Positions 55,704 to 64,000 of a DNA stretch of 64,000 nt are shown here, piece after piece (the stretch's first letter is position 1; each line of letters begins with the position of its first letter). A program made the translations under genes and the position numbers. Under the pieces are notes generated by a model. It saw only the letters and a list, made by a program, of their open reading frames with translations. It searched no databases and was not told the origin of the DNA. The stretch lies in contig NZ_AYTM02000002.1 of the NCBI RefSeq assembly GCF_000507185.2, forward strand, positions 3,507,501 to 3,571,500, in the 5' to 3' direction. The stretch is from Pseudomonas syringae KCTC 12500 (GTDB lineage Bacteria > Pseudomonadota > Gammaproteobacteria > Pseudomonadales > Pseudomonadaceae).

Positions 55704-56984
55704 TCAGAGCACGACGCTCGGCAGCCACAACGAGATGGCAGGAATGTAGGTCACCAGCATCAGCACCAGGAACAGCGCGACATAGAACGGCACCAGTGCT
55801 TTTACCGTGGCTTCGATGGTGACTTTACCCACCGCGGCACCGACAAACAGCACCGCGCCCACTGGCGGGGTAATCAGCCCGATCCCCAGATTGACCAGCA
55901 TGATCATGCCAAAGTGCACCGGATCGATACCGACGCCAACGATGACCGGCAACAGAATCGGGGTCAGGATCAGAATCAGCGGCGCCATGTCCATGACCGT
56001 GCCGAGCAGCAGCAACATCACGTTGATGCACATCAGGATCACGTAGCGGTTGTCCGACAGGGTCAGGAACGCGGTGGTGATCTTCATCGGGATTTCCATC
56101 AGCGTCAGGATGTAACCGAAGCTGGCGGCAAAACCGATCAGGATCATCACGATGGAAATGGTGCGTGCCGCCCGGTGCATCAGTTTGGGCAGATCGCGCC
56201 ATTTGTAATCGCGGTAGATGAACATGGTGACGAAGAACGACCAGAGCACGGCAATGGCCGCCGACTCGGTGGCCGTGAAAATCCCCGACAGAATGCCGCC
56301 GAGAATAATGACCATGGCCATCATGCCCCAAAGCGCTTCACCGGCAATTTTCAGTGCCTGGCGCAGTGGGATAACTTCACCCTTGGGATAATTGCGCCTG
56401 CGCGCGAAGATCATGCACAGGCCCATCATCACTGCGCTGAGCAGCAGGCCCGGGAGGATGCCGGCCATGAACAGCGACGCGATCGACACCGTGCCACCTG
56501 CCGCCAGCGAATAGAGCACCGAGTTGTGACTGGGTGGCGTCAGCAGCGCCTGCACCGAGCCGCTGACGGTCACTGCCGTCGAGAAGTCCCGCGGGTAGCC
56601 GTTGCGTTCCATTTCCGGGATCAGCACCGAGCCCACCGAGGCCGTGTCGGCCACCGAGGAACCCGAAATCGCGCCGAAGAAGGTCGAAGCCACGATATTG
56701 ACCAGCGACAGGCCGCCCCGCACGAAGCCCACTAGCACCGCGGCAAAGGCGACCAGGCGTCGCGACATGCCGCCTTCGGCCATGATCGCACCGGCCAGCA
56801 CGAAGAACGGAATCGCCAACAGCGAGAATTTGTTCACGCCACCCGCAATCTGGATCATCAGTGCATCGGCCGGGATGTCGATCCACCAGGCACCGATCAG
56901 GGCTGAAAGGCCCAGCGCGTAGGCCACCGGCATGCCGATCAGGATCAACGCAATAAAGCTGCCCAACAGTATAAAAGCGTCCAT
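55704..56984 (-). CDS. TRAP transporter large membrane subunit (DctM type)
   Basis: 426 residues with about twelve membrane helices. Family segments are FVLAGAIMAEGGMSRRLVAF, FFGAISGSSVADTASVG, TPPSHNSVLYSLAAGG and GLITPPVGAVLFV. It forms the sodium-driven channel of a tripartite (TRAP) uptake system. It follows the small subunit gene with no gap. Placement next to udh and the lactonase suggests hexuronates as substrate. Confidence 0.94.
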   Translation of the reverse strand: MDAFILLGSFIALILIGMPVAYALGLSALIGAWWIDIPADALMIQIAGGVNKFSLLAIPFFVLAGAIMAEGGMSRRLVAFAAVLVGFVRGGLSLVNIVASTFFGAISGSSVADTASVGSVLIPEMERNGYPRDFSTAVTVSGSVQALLTPPSHNSVLYSLAAGGTVSIASLFMAGILPGLLLSAVMMGLCMIFARRRNYPKGEVIPLRQALKIAGEALWGMMAMVIILGGILSGIFTATESAAIAVLWSFFVTMFIYRDYKWRDLPKLMHRAARTISIVMILIGFAASFGYILTLMEIPMKITTAFLTLSDNRYVILMCINVMLLLLGTVMDMAPLILILTPILLPVIVGVGIDPVHFGMIMLVNLGIGLITPPVGAVLFVGAAVGKVTIEATVKALVPFYVALFLVLMLVTYIPAISLWLPSVVL

Positions 56985-57512
56985 TTATGCGGCACCTTCG
57001 CTTTCTTCAATAACGTCGAAACGCATGACCGCGCGATGACTCTGGTCACCCAGCAATAACCTTTCCAGGACGAAGACCAGGGTTACGAGGCCGCCGAGGG
57101 GAATCGGCAGATAAGAGATGCCGACACGCAGAAACGGCAGTTCGCCGACGAATTGATTCCAGGTGGTGGCGCACAGCTTGAAGCCCTTGAAGATCATGAA
57201 CAGGGCGACGATCGCCATCAGAATCTGCACCACCACACTGGCGACTCTGCGCACCTGCAGCGGCATGCGGTCCACGGCCATCGACACGGCCATGTGCGCA
57301 CCTGCACGGTAACTGGCCGCTGCGCCGAAGAAGGTAAACACCACCATCAGCAGGATGGCGGTGGGTTCCGGCCAGCTGGAGCCGCTGCCAAGTATGTAGC
57401 GGGCAAAGATGCCCCAGGGGATGATCAGGGTCATGATCAACACCGACAGACCGGCAATGCCGATGCAGACCCGATAGAGCGTGTCGTTGATGCGCAATAG
57501 CGTATTTTTCAT
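56985..57512 (-). CDS. TRAP transporter small membrane subunit (DctQ type)
   Basis: 175 residues from the ATG at 57512; GTG starts three or four codons upstream are possible. Four membrane helices and the DctQ segments (IPWGIFARYILGSGSSWPEP, FFGAAASYRAGAHMAVSM) are seen. It pairs with the large subunit encoded immediately downstream. Confidence 0.9.
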   Translation of the reverse strand: MKNTLLRINDTLYRVCIGIAGLSVLIMTLIIPWGIFARYILGSGSSWPEPTAILLMVVFTFFGAAASYRAGAHMAVSMAVDRMPLQVRRVASVVVQILMAIVALFMIFKGFKLCATTWNQFVGELPFLRVGISYLPIPLGGLVTLVFVLERLLLGDQSHRAVMRFDVIEESEGAA

Positions 57513-57575
57513 AAGGCTCACCACTGCGGCGGCGAACGAGCTGCAGCTCGTTCCCGCTGCTTGATCGGGACAGGC

Positions 57576-58601
57576 TTATTGGGCCGCTTGGGGGGTGCTC
57601 GCCGCCAGTGCAGGATTGGTCTGGACCGCTTCGATGCGGCTGATCAGATCCTTGTAAGGCGCGCCGAATTTGTCGCGTACCGGCTGGGTCGCGTCGTAGA
57701 AGGCTTTCTTCTGCTCAGGCGTCAGCGTGATGAACTCCACGCCAGCAGCCTTGAGCTTGGTCTCGGCTTCGGCCGACGACTTGTCCCAGAGCACGCGTTC
57801 TTCCATCTGCGCTTCACGCGCCAGCTTTTTCACCAGCGCCTGCTGCTCGGGATTGAGCTTTTGCCACGTGGTTTTCGACATCACGATGGGCTCGGGCAGA
57901 ATCAGGTGTTCGGTCATGGTGAAGAACTTGGCGTTCTGGTAGTGGTTGTGCTGGAAATACGTCGGCGGGTTGTTTTCCGCACCGTCAATGACGCCGGTCT
58001 GCAGGGCGCTGAAGATCTCGCCGGTGGCCATGGCGATGCCGTTGCCGCCCATGTCGTTGATGGTTTCGATGAACACCGGGTTGCCCTGAACGCGGATTTT
58101 CATGCCTTTGAGGTCGGAAATCTGGCGTACCGGCTTCTTGGTGTACAGGTTGCGGGTGCCGCCATCCATCCAGGCCAGGGCGACCATGTTGAATTCGGAG
58201 TTGGTGATCTTGTCGAGGATTTCCTGACCGATCTCGCCATCGATGATGGTGCGCATGTGCGCCTGATCACGGAACACGAACGGCAGGTTGAAGACGTTGA
58301 CGTCCGGCACTACCGGGCCGACGATGCCGAGGCTGACGCGGGTCATCTGCACGGCGCCGCTCTGAACCTGCTCGACGACCTCCTTCTCGGAGCCGAGCAC
58401 ACCGCCTGCGTACATCTTGAAACTGATCTCGCCCTTGGACTGTTCTTCGAGTTTCTTGCCCATGTTCTGCTCTGCCACGACCGGCGCATAACCAGCAGGG
58501 TGAACCTCGGCGAATTTGATTTTGACGTCTGCCTGGGCCATGCCTGACACACAGAAGGCCAGCGGAAGTGCTGCGATGAGAAGCGTGCGTTTGAAATCCA
58601 T
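57576..58601 (-). CDS. TRAP transporter periplasmic substrate-binding protein (DctP type)
   Basis: 341 residues, with a signal peptide ending near GMAQA. The DctP fold shows FAEVHPAGYAPVVAEQNMGK, GVLGSEKEVVEQVQSGAVQM, the family signature LKGMKIRVQGNPVF with its substrate-binding arginine, and GEIFSALQTGVIDGAENNP. It captures an organic acid in the periplasm and feeds the DctQM channel. Its neighbours point to galacturonate or glucuronate. Confidence 0.93.
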   Translation of the reverse strand: MDFKRTLLIAALPLAFCVSGMAQADVKIKFAEVHPAGYAPVVAEQNMGKKLEEQSKGEISFKMYAGGVLGSEKEVVEQVQSGAVQMTRVSLGIVGPVVPDVNVFNLPFVFRDQAHMRTIIDGEIGQEILDKITNSEFNMVALAWMDGGTRNLYTKKPVRQISDLKGMKIRVQGNPVFIETINDMGGNGIAMATGEIFSALQTGVIDGAENNPPTYFQHNHYQNAKFFTMTEHLILPEPIVMSKTTWQKLNPEQQALVKKLAREAQMEERVLWDKSSAEAETKLKAAGVEFITLTPEQKKAFYDATQPVRDKFGAPYKDLISRIEAVQTNPALAASTPQAAQ

Positions 58602-58658
58602 GGATATCTCCGATTTTGTTATTTTTGGTCGAGCTACGGGATTTTCGGTAGGGCGCTG

Positions 58659-59543
58659 TCAGCCCTGAAACGTGGGTTCCTCCAGGCCCTGGACGCCAGG
58701 TCGCAGGGCGAATACGCCACCGGCTAGCGGCTGATCGCCGATGTCGCCACCTGGGCGGATGGACGTCACGAACAGGGTGTCCAGGTTAGGGCCGCCAAAG
58801 GCGCACATGGCTGGCTTTTTCACCGGCACGACCAGAGAGTGGTCGAGTTTGCCGGCGGGGGTGAAGCGATGAACCAGACCTTCGTCGTTGCCACAGATCC
58901 AGTAGCAGCCGTCGGTGTCGATCGCCGCGCCGTCGGGACGACCCAGGTATTGGTTCATGTCGACGAACAGGCGGCGATTGCGCGGCGTGCCGCTGTCAGT
59001 GTCGTAATCGAACGCCCAGATCTGCTGCACGCTGGGGTGCGAGTCGGACAGGTACATGGTCTTGCCGTCGGGGCTGAACGCCAGGCCGTTGGGGACGATG
59101 AAATCCTTGAGCTGCGCGTCCAGCGTGGTCTGGCTGGCGCTGTAGCGATATAACGCCCCCACCCTCGCACCGGCGGCCATGTCCATGAACATGGTACCCG
59201 CCCAGAAACGACCCTGTCGGTCGCAGCGGCCGTCATTGAAGCGCATGCCAGCCTGCGCGTGTTCGACGCTGGCCAGAAGCGTGCTGATCAGGCTGCCATC
59301 TTCGCAGGGCTGCAAATGAAAGATTCCGTTCTCCATCCCCGCCACCCAGCCGCCCCGGCTATCGGCGGCGATACAGGCAAGCATTTGCGGCGCTTTCCAA
59401 CTGCGTGTGCTGTTCTGCTTGAAATCCCAGCGATGCAACTCGCCCTTGGGAATATCCACCCAGTACAACGCTTGATCACGCACGCTCCAGACCGGGCTTT
59501 CGCCGGTGGCGTTCTGTGCATCGACAATCAGTTCGGCATCCAT
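58659..59543 (-). CDS. SMP-30/gluconolactonase-family lactonase
   Basis: 294 residues, a six-bladed propeller. The metal ligands are likely Glu15 (in ATGESPVW), the Asn in DFIVPNGLAFSPDGKTMY, and the Asp in DSHPSVQQIW. It hydrolyses sugar-acid lactones. Next to uronate dehydrogenase, whose product is an aldaro-lactone, it most likely opens that lactone to galactarate or glucarate. It has no signal peptide and should be cytoplasmic. Confidence 0.88.
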   Translation of the reverse strand: MDAELIVDAQNATGESPVWSVRDQALYWVDIPKGELHRWDFKQNSTRSWKAPQMLACIAADSRGGWVAGMENGIFHLQPCEDGSLISTLLASVEHAQAGMRFNDGRCDRQGRFWAGTMFMDMAAGARVGALYRYSASQTTLDAQLKDFIVPNGLAFSPDGKTMYLSDSHPSVQQIWAFDYDTDSGTPRNRRLFVDMNQYLGRPDGAAIDTDGCYWICGNDEGLVHRFTPAGKLDHSLVVPVKKPAMCAFGGPNLDTLFVTSIRPGGDIGDQPLAGGVFALRPGVQGLEEPTFQG

Positions 59544-59585
59544 GACGGTTCGTGTCTCCAGAGTGCTGCGAGAGGAAAGCGCTGC

Positions 59586-60413
59586 TTATTGGTCGCCGAA
59601 CGGTCCTGACGCCACAAAGGCTCCGCCCTGGTACAGCATTGCCGGGTCATCGGCTGCCGGCAGAGGCTGTGCTTCGACCTTCTCGCGAAAAACTTCCGAG
59701 CTGTCTTTCGGGGTGTAGTCCAGTTTGCTGGCCAGGCGGTTGTCCCACCAGACGGTCTTGTTGTCCGAGACGCCGTAGACCACGGTATGGCCCACGTCTG
59801 GCGTGTACAGCGAGCGCTCGATCAACTGGGTCAGGTCAGCAAAGCTCAGCCAGGTGCTCATCATTCGGCGGTTTTGCGGTTCGGCAAACGACGAGCCAAT
59901 GCGGATGCTCACGGTTTCGATGCCGTAGCGATCGAAGTAGAAGCTGGCCATGTCTTCGCCGTAGGACTTGGACAGACCGTAGTAGCTGTCCGGGCGGCGA
60001 GGGGAGTGCGCGTCGATGGTCTCGGTCTGCTTATAGAAACCGATCACGTGGTTGGAGCTGGCGAAGATCACGCGTTTCACGCCGTGCCGGCGGGCGGCTT
60101 CGTAGATGTGGAACACGCCGCAGATATTGGCGCCGAGGATCTCCTCGAACGGTCGCTCGACCGATACACCGCCGAAATGCACGATCGCGTCGACGCCTTC
60201 TACCAACTGGTGTACGGCATCCTTGTCGGCCAGGTCGCAGACCTGAACTTCTTCACGGTCGTCGACAGCGGGCGCCATTTCGGCAATGTCGGAAAGCCGC
60301 AGCACGTTGGTGTAAGGGCGCAGTGTTTCGCGCAATACCTTGCCCAGGCCACCTGCCGCGCCGGTCAGCAGGAGGCGATTGAAGGGAGTTTGAGTGGTAT
60401 GAGCCGATGCCAT
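59586..60413 (-). CDS. udh: uronate dehydrogenase
   Basis: 275 residues from the ATG at 60413 (MASAHTTQTPFNRLL). It is an NAD-dependent short-chain dehydrogenase with the LLTGAAGGLGK loop, VHFGGVSVERPFE, FASSNHVIGFY (catalytic serine) and DSYYGLSKSYGED (Tyr and Lys). The family oxidises galacturonate and glucuronate to aldarolactones; the founding enzyme came from P. syringae. It is first in the operon udh-lactonase-TRAP. An operator-like element lies 32 bases upstream. Confidence 0.93.
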   Translation of the reverse strand: MASAHTTQTPFNRLLLTGAAGGLGKVLRETLRPYTNVLRLSDIAEMAPAVDDREEVQVCDLADKDAVHQLVEGVDAIVHFGGVSVERPFEEILGANICGVFHIYEAARRHGVKRVIFASSNHVIGFYKQTETIDAHSPRRPDSYYGLSKSYGEDMASFYFDRYGIETVSIRIGSSFAEPQNRRMMSTWLSFADLTQLIERSLYTPDVGHTVVYGVSDNKTVWWDNRLASKLDYTPKDSSEVFREKVEAQPLPAADDPAMLYQGGAFVASGPFGDQ

Positions 60414-60444
60414 GAGAGAAGTCCCGATTGTTATTTTTGTCATC

Positions 60445-60470
60445 TGTTGTCGTATGACTTGCCGGATTAT
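60445..60470 (-). promoter_or_regulatory. operator-like element upstream of udh
   Basis: The 26-base stretch containing GTTGTCGTATGAC and ending GGATTAT recurs almost unchanged at 62174-62199 (20 of 26 positions). It lies 32 bases before the udh start. It is likely bound by a GntR-type uronate regulator, by inference. Confidence 0.6.
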
Positions 60471-60592
60471 CGGCACCGCATACGCTGATTGTCAACGCGG
60501 CCAAGGTCTAAAAACGGGCTGGGCACGCACTTGGCCGGATACATTTGTAACAAGGCAAAACCTGCCGCTGCCGACAGGCTCTACCACCGGTT

Positions 60593-61861
60593 TCAGAGCA
60601 ACGAAATAGGGTAGCTGGCGAACACGCGGTTCTCGTCGAATTCGTTGGTGCTGAAATCACGACGCAGGCTGGAGTTGCGCCATTTGACGTTCAGATTCTT
60701 CAGCGCACCGCTTTGTACGGTATAGGCCAGTTCAGACTCCCGACCCCACTCCTTGCCGTCAGTGATGTTGCCGGTGTGTACATTGTCGCCGCTGATGTAG
60801 CGGTTCATCAGGGTCAGACCGGGTAAGCCCAGCGTCGCGAAGTTGTAGTCATGACGCAGCTGCCAGGATTTCTCTTTGGCGTTGTCGTAGCTGGAGTTGT
60901 AACTGTCGTTGGCCAGCGTACCGCCACTGGTGCCGTTGACGCGCATCCACGCCGTGTCGCCCGTCAGCTTCTGCAGACCGACATAGAAGGTGCTGCCGCC
61001 GTAGCGGGCAGAGAGCAGCGCGTAGGCCGTCTTGTTATCCAGATCGCCGGCCAGTTTGTTGCCGTCTTCCTTGCCGATGAAGTAACCCAGGTTCGCGCCC
61101 AGGGTCCAGTCGCCGAGCGGCTGGCTGTGCAGCAGGTTGAAGAATTGCTGTTGGTAGATGTCCTGCAGTTCCGAGTACCAGACGCCTACCTGAGTGCGCT
61201 TGTCGTTGAAGACGTACTCGCCGCCGCCGAAGTTGAAGCGATCCGAGGTGAATGCGCCTCGCCCGTTCAGCGACATGTCTTCCATGCTCGCATCGTTGCG
61301 TGGGCTGTTGCCGCGGAATTGCCCGCCGTACAGCGTCAGGCCGTCGATTTCCTTGGAGGTGACCTGGCCGCCGCGAAACGTCTGCGGCAACGAACGACCG
61401 TCATCGGAGCGCAGGATCGGCAGCACCGGCATCCACTCGCCGACCTTCAGTTCGGTCTTGGAAATCCGCGCCTTGCCCGCCACGCCCAGACGCCCGAAAT
61501 CATCGGCCGGACGACCGTCGCTGTGGATCGGCAGCAACTGAGTGCCACCCGTACCCTTGCCGCCATCGAGCTTGAGCGAATACAGGCCCAGCACGTCAAC
61601 CCCGAAACCCACCACACCCTGGGTGAAGCCCGACTTGGCGTCGAGAATGAAGCTTTGCGTCCATTCCTCGGCCTTGTTCTGTGGGGCCGCACTGTTCGGG
61701 AAAGCCGGGTTGGTGAAGTTGCGGTTGAAGTAGGCATTACGCAGGTTGAGCGTGGCCTTGGTGTCGTCGACGAAACCCTCGGCCATGCCGAGCATCGGGA
61801 AAATCAGCGTCATGCCGCCGACGCCCAGCAGGATGCGTGAGCGGGTAGTGTGAGATGTCAT
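60593..61861 (-). CDS. OprD-family outer-membrane porin
   Basis: 422 residues from the ATG at 61861 with GGGAG upstream. The signal peptide ends near GMAEG. The mature protein starts FVDDTKATLNLRNAYFNRNF and contains WTQSFILDAKSGFTQGVVGF and GLDVLG-like strands typical of OprD porins. It is an 18-stranded channel for small acids. Its place between the uronate operon and a matching operator suggests uronates or oligogalacturonides cross the outer membrane through it. Confidence 0.92.
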   Translation of the reverse strand: MTSHTTRSRILLGVGGMTLIFPMLGMAEGFVDDTKATLNLRNAYFNRNFTNPAFPNSAAPQNKAEEWTQSFILDAKSGFTQGVVGFGVDVLGLYSLKLDGGKGTGGTQLLPIHSDGRPADDFGRLGVAGKARISKTELKVGEWMPVLPILRSDDGRSLPQTFRGGQVTSKEIDGLTLYGGQFRGNSPRNDASMEDMSLNGRGAFTSDRFNFGGGEYVFNDKRTQVGVWYSELQDIYQQQFFNLLHSQPLGDWTLGANLGYFIGKEDGNKLAGDLDNKTAYALLSARYGGSTFYVGLQKLTGDTAWMRVNGTSGGTLANDSYNSSYDNAKEKSWQLRHDYNFATLGLPGLTLMNRYISGDNVHTGNITDGKEWGRESELAYTVQSGALKNLNVKWRNSSLRRDFSTNEFDENRVFASYPISLL

Positions 61862-62003
61862 TATTGTTGTGCTCCCTTGTTTAGTGAAACCGTCCCCTTT
61901 CCTGGCCGCGCGCGAGCGGCGGCCGACACCTTCGAGGATTACGTGATGCCTGTCGCCAGGCATGGCCTCGACCTGCAGGCGGCCGAGTACCGTTCGCTGT
62001 GTT

Positions 62004-62132
62004 TCAGCGAATGTTGTGAATCGAGAAGGGTGTCTGGTCGTGAGAGTGTTCAGTAAACGAGGCGTCACTGATCAAGGCTTCGATGATTGAGCCCTTGCTG
62101 ATCGAGCGGGCAGGCGCGGCGTGAGTGTTCAT
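62004..62132 (-). CDS. possible 42-residue leader peptide or small protein
   Basis: A short frame starting MNTHAAPARSISKGSIIE and ending SIHNIR, with a GAGG about 11 bases before the ATG. It lies between the operator-like element and the porin start, so it would be the first frame on the porin transcript. No family is recognised, and it may be chance. Confidence 0.25.
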   Translation of the reverse strand: MNTHAAPARSISKGSIIEALISDASFTEHSHDQTPFSIHNIR

Positions 62133-62173
62133 GATGGACTGGCCTCGGTGTTGTTTTTATTTTTGGCGTTATA

Positions 62174-62199
62174 GGTTGTCGTACAACTTCGAGGATTAT
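62174..62199 (-). promoter_or_regulatory. operator-like element upstream of the porin
   Basis: Contains the palindrome GTTGTCGTACAAC (5-base arms, 3-base centre) and the tail GGATTAT shared with the element before udh. This copy has the more perfect dyad. Confidence 0.6.
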
Positions 62200-62358
62200 T
62201 TGCAGACCATCGCCGCGTTGTCAACGCACCCATGGTCGAGGTTTAACGATTCACCGGTCATTTACCGCGCTCCTGAAAGCAAAATTAAATGCAAGTGAAC
62301 GCTGCGGGCGGGTGTGCAGTCCACCCGGTAATCCCGTTCATTTTTTGGAGACTGCCGA

Positions 62359-63123
62359 ATGAATCGTTTCACCCAGAAAGTCATCGTCGTCACAGGTGCC
62401 GGTTCCGGAATCGGCGAAGCGACCGCCAAACGTTTTGCCGAGGAAGGCGCAAGCGTCGTGCTGGTCGGCCGCAATCACGACAAGCTGGCCAAGGTGGCGG
62501 CACAACTGAAAGGCGAAGGGCACTTGGTCAGAGCTACGGATGTGGCCGACCCGAGCGACGTGGAAGCGCTGTTCAAGGAAGTGGCGACCCGCTTTGGGCG
62601 CCTGGATGTGCTGGTCAACAATGCCGGCATCGTCAAGTCCGGCAAAGTGACCGAGCTGGGCATAGAGGACTGGAAAGAGCTGATGTCGGTGGACCTGGAC
62701 GGCGTGTTCTATTGCACCCGCACCGCCATGCCGGCACTGATCGCCAGCCAAGGCAACATCATCAATGTCTCGTCGGTGTCCGGTCTGGGCGGCGACTGGG
62801 GCATGAGCTTCTATAACGCGGCCAAGGGCGCCATCACCAACTTCACCCGTTCGCTGGCCATGGACCATGGTGCTGACGGCGTGCGCGTGAATGCCGTCTG
62901 CCCCTCACTGACCCGCAGCGAGCTGACTGAAGATATGCTGGGTGACAAAGCATTGATGGCCAAATTCATGGAGCGCATCCCATTGGGTCGCCCGGGCGAA
63001 GCCGAAGACGTCGGCGACGTGATCGCCTTCCTGGCCAGCGATGACGCGCGCTTCGTGACCGGCGTCAACCTGCCGGTAGACGGTGGCCTGTCGGCGTCCA
63101 ACGGGCAGCCGCCACAGGCGTGA
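62359..63123 (+). CDS. short-chain dehydrogenase/reductase
   Basis: 254 residues, classical SDR. The cofactor loop is VTGAGSGIGEATA (residues 11-23), followed by NNAGIV, the catalytic serine in INVSSVSG, and SFYNAAKGA with Tyr and Lys; the C-terminus has VTGVNLPVDGG. Arg at VGRNHDKL suggests NADP(H) may be accepted. The substrate is unknown. It is divergent from the porin, with a GGAG ribosome site, and ends in a bidirectional hairpin. Confidence 0.85.
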   Translation: MNRFTQKVIVVTGAGSGIGEATAKRFAEEGASVVLVGRNHDKLAKVAAQLKGEGHLVRATDVADPSDVEALFKEVATRFGRLDVLVNNAGIVKSGKVTELGIEDWKELMSVDLDGVFYCTRTAMPALIASQGNIINVSSVSGLGGDWGMSFYNAAKGAITNFTRSLAMDHGADGVRVNAVCPSLTRSELTEDMLGDKALMAKFMERIPLGRPGEAEDVGDVIAFLASDDARFVTGVNLPVDGGLSASNGQPPQA

Positions 63124-63144
63124 CTGTCAGGGGGGGCAGAAACA

Positions 63145-63172
63145 ATCAAGCCCGGTAAAGACCGGGCTTGAT
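63145..63172. terminator. bidirectional hairpin terminator
   Basis: ATCAAGCCCGGT and ACCGGGCTTGAT form a perfect 12-bp stem with a 4-base loop between the convergent SDR and chemoreceptor genes. Confidence 0.75.
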
Positions 63173-63187
63173 GTCAACACAGGGTGA

Positions 63188-64000
63188 TCAGATCCGGAAG
63201 TGGCTGACCATCGTCTGCAACTGCCCGCCCAGGCGCGCCAGCTCGACGCTGGACGCGGCGGTTTCTTCGCTGGCCGAAGCGGTCTGCTCGGACACATCGC
63301 GCACGTTGACGATGCTGCGGCTGATTTCTTCAGCGACCGCGCTTTGCTCTTCAGCGGCGGCGGCAATCTGCTGGTTCATCGCCTGAATGCTCGACACCGT
63401 TTGCGTGATGCTGCCCAGCGACGTGCCAGCCTTACGGCTAAGGGTCACGCTGCTGACGGTCAGTTCGCGGCTGTTAAGCATGATGCTGGACACCTGGCGC
63501 GTACCGCTCTGCAACGCAGCGACCAGTGTTTCGATCTCCACGGTGGATTGCTGCGTACGTTGTGCCAGGCCGCGGACTTCGTCGGCAACCACCGCAAAAC
63601 CACGTCCGGCTTCACCCGCACGGGCCGCTTCGATGGCGGCGTTGAGCGCCAGCAGGTTGGTCTGTTCGGCCACCGCCTTGATGACGTCCATGACCTTGCC
63701 GATCTTGTCGCTTTCCTGCTCCAGCTGAGTCATGGCATCGGCGGAGCGACCCACTTCGTTGGCCAGACGCTCGATCTGGGCGATCGCTTCACCTACCACC
63801 TTGTCACCGTCACGCGCTTCGCGGTCAGCGTTGGAGGCGGCCTGCGAGGCCTGTTCGGCGTTGCGCGCCACTTCTGCAACCGTCGCCGACATCTCGTGCA
63901 TGGCGGTGGCGACCTGATCGGTTTCGACTTTCTGGCTGTTGACGCCAGCGCTGGTCTGTTCGGTAACCGCCGACAGTTCTTCGGCGGCACTGGCGATCTG
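63188..64000 (-). CDS. methyl-accepting chemotaxis protein, C-terminal part
   Basis: The gene runs off the right edge, so only the last ~270 residues are seen. They are pure signalling domain, with the hairpin tip [36 protein letters not shown] and the end [17 protein letters not shown]. The frame is open up to base 64000 (the leading residues include the [14 protein letters not shown] methylation-helix segment). Sensor type cannot be judged. Confidence 0.9.
   Translation of the reverse strand, partial: QIASAAEELSAVTEQTSAGVNSQKVETDQVATAMHEMSATVAEVARNAEQASQAASNADREARDGDKVVGEAIAQIERLANEVGRSADAMTQLEQESDKIGKVMDVIKAVAEQTNLLALNAAIEAARAGEAGRGFAVVADEVRGLAQRTQQSTVEIETLVAALQSGTRQVSSIMLNSRELTVSSVTLSRKAGTSLGSITQTVSSIQAMNQQIAAAAEEQSAVAEEISRSIVNVRDVSEQTASASEETAASSVELARLGGQLQTMVSHFRI

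Larger units (their letters stand above)
61862..62358. other. long upstream region of the porin gene
   Basis: 497 bases between the divergent porin and SDR genes. It contains a possible 42-codon minus-strand frame (62004-62132), the operator-like element at 62174, and T-rich tracts (TTGTTTTTATTTTTGG near 62150). The porin promoter is probably near 62150-62200, giving a leader of about 300 bases. Confidence 0.5.

Noticed and set aside
54696..56735. 679-codon plus-strand frame
   Set aside because: Gln/His/Arg-rich shadow of the EamA and TRAP membrane genes on the other strand.

Overview
The window reads as chromosomal DNA of a fluorescent pseudomonad, most likely the Pseudomonas syringae group. 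The reasons are the Pseudomonas-type 23S and 5S rRNA, the mksF-mksE-mksB and holD-rimI neighbourhoods, a phosphatidylcholine synthase, a family-9 pectate lyase, a uronate dehydrogenase of the type characterised from P. syringae, and many chemoreceptors. No insertion sequence, CRISPR array, tRNA or integrase is visible.

Layout. 1-3260: end of an rRNA operon (23S, 5S, terminator). 3349-12180: secreted pectate lyase, a three-gene MksBEF condensin, the DNA polymerase III psi subunit with rimI, an acidic protein and a carbonic anhydrase. 12234-25908: housekeeping and surface genes, namely two membrane chemoreceptors, an HD hydrolase, an SGNH acyltransferase, YjdM, a DCC protein, SotB, Pcs, a cytosolic PhoD-like phosphatase, a GNAT and a membrane GGDEF protein. 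26277-29949: convergent gmd and rmd (GDP-D-rhamnose) and a soluble PAS-PAS chemoreceptor.

30168-35192 is a type VI secretion cargo island: two PAAR-type proteins, a VRR-NUC nuclease effector and three tandem paralogous DUF3396/TsiV-type immunity genes. 35220-43026 looks like a phosphate-scavenging module: Tat-exported PhoD, an exbD-tonB-receptor-exbB operon behind an array of 11-bp Pho-box-like repeats, and a secreted phospholipase-D-family protein. mltA follows, then a decayed AlgX/AlgJ-like fragment, an S-type-pyocin-like bacteriocin with its immunity gene, and a RES/Xre toxin-antitoxin pair with a visible operator.

48777-53787 holds a response regulator fused to a CheC-like domain, a PAS protein, a stand-alone EPSP synthase with an altered glyphosate-loop residue, an ECF sigma/ChrR anti-sigma pair behind a recognisable cognate promoter, and VapBC. 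53792-62358 is a uronate catabolic cluster on the minus strand: porin, udh, lactonase, TRAP transporter, EamA exporter and epimerase, with a shared 26-bp operator-like element before udh and before the porin. The window ends with an SDR dehydrogenase and the 3' part of another chemoreceptor gene.

The strongest leads are the phosphate-linked TonB/PhoD/PLD module, the mosaic triplicated immunity genes, the bacteriocin with an unassigned toxin domain, and the sigma/ChrR promoter match. All assignments come from reading sequence and remembered family features; no database search was run.
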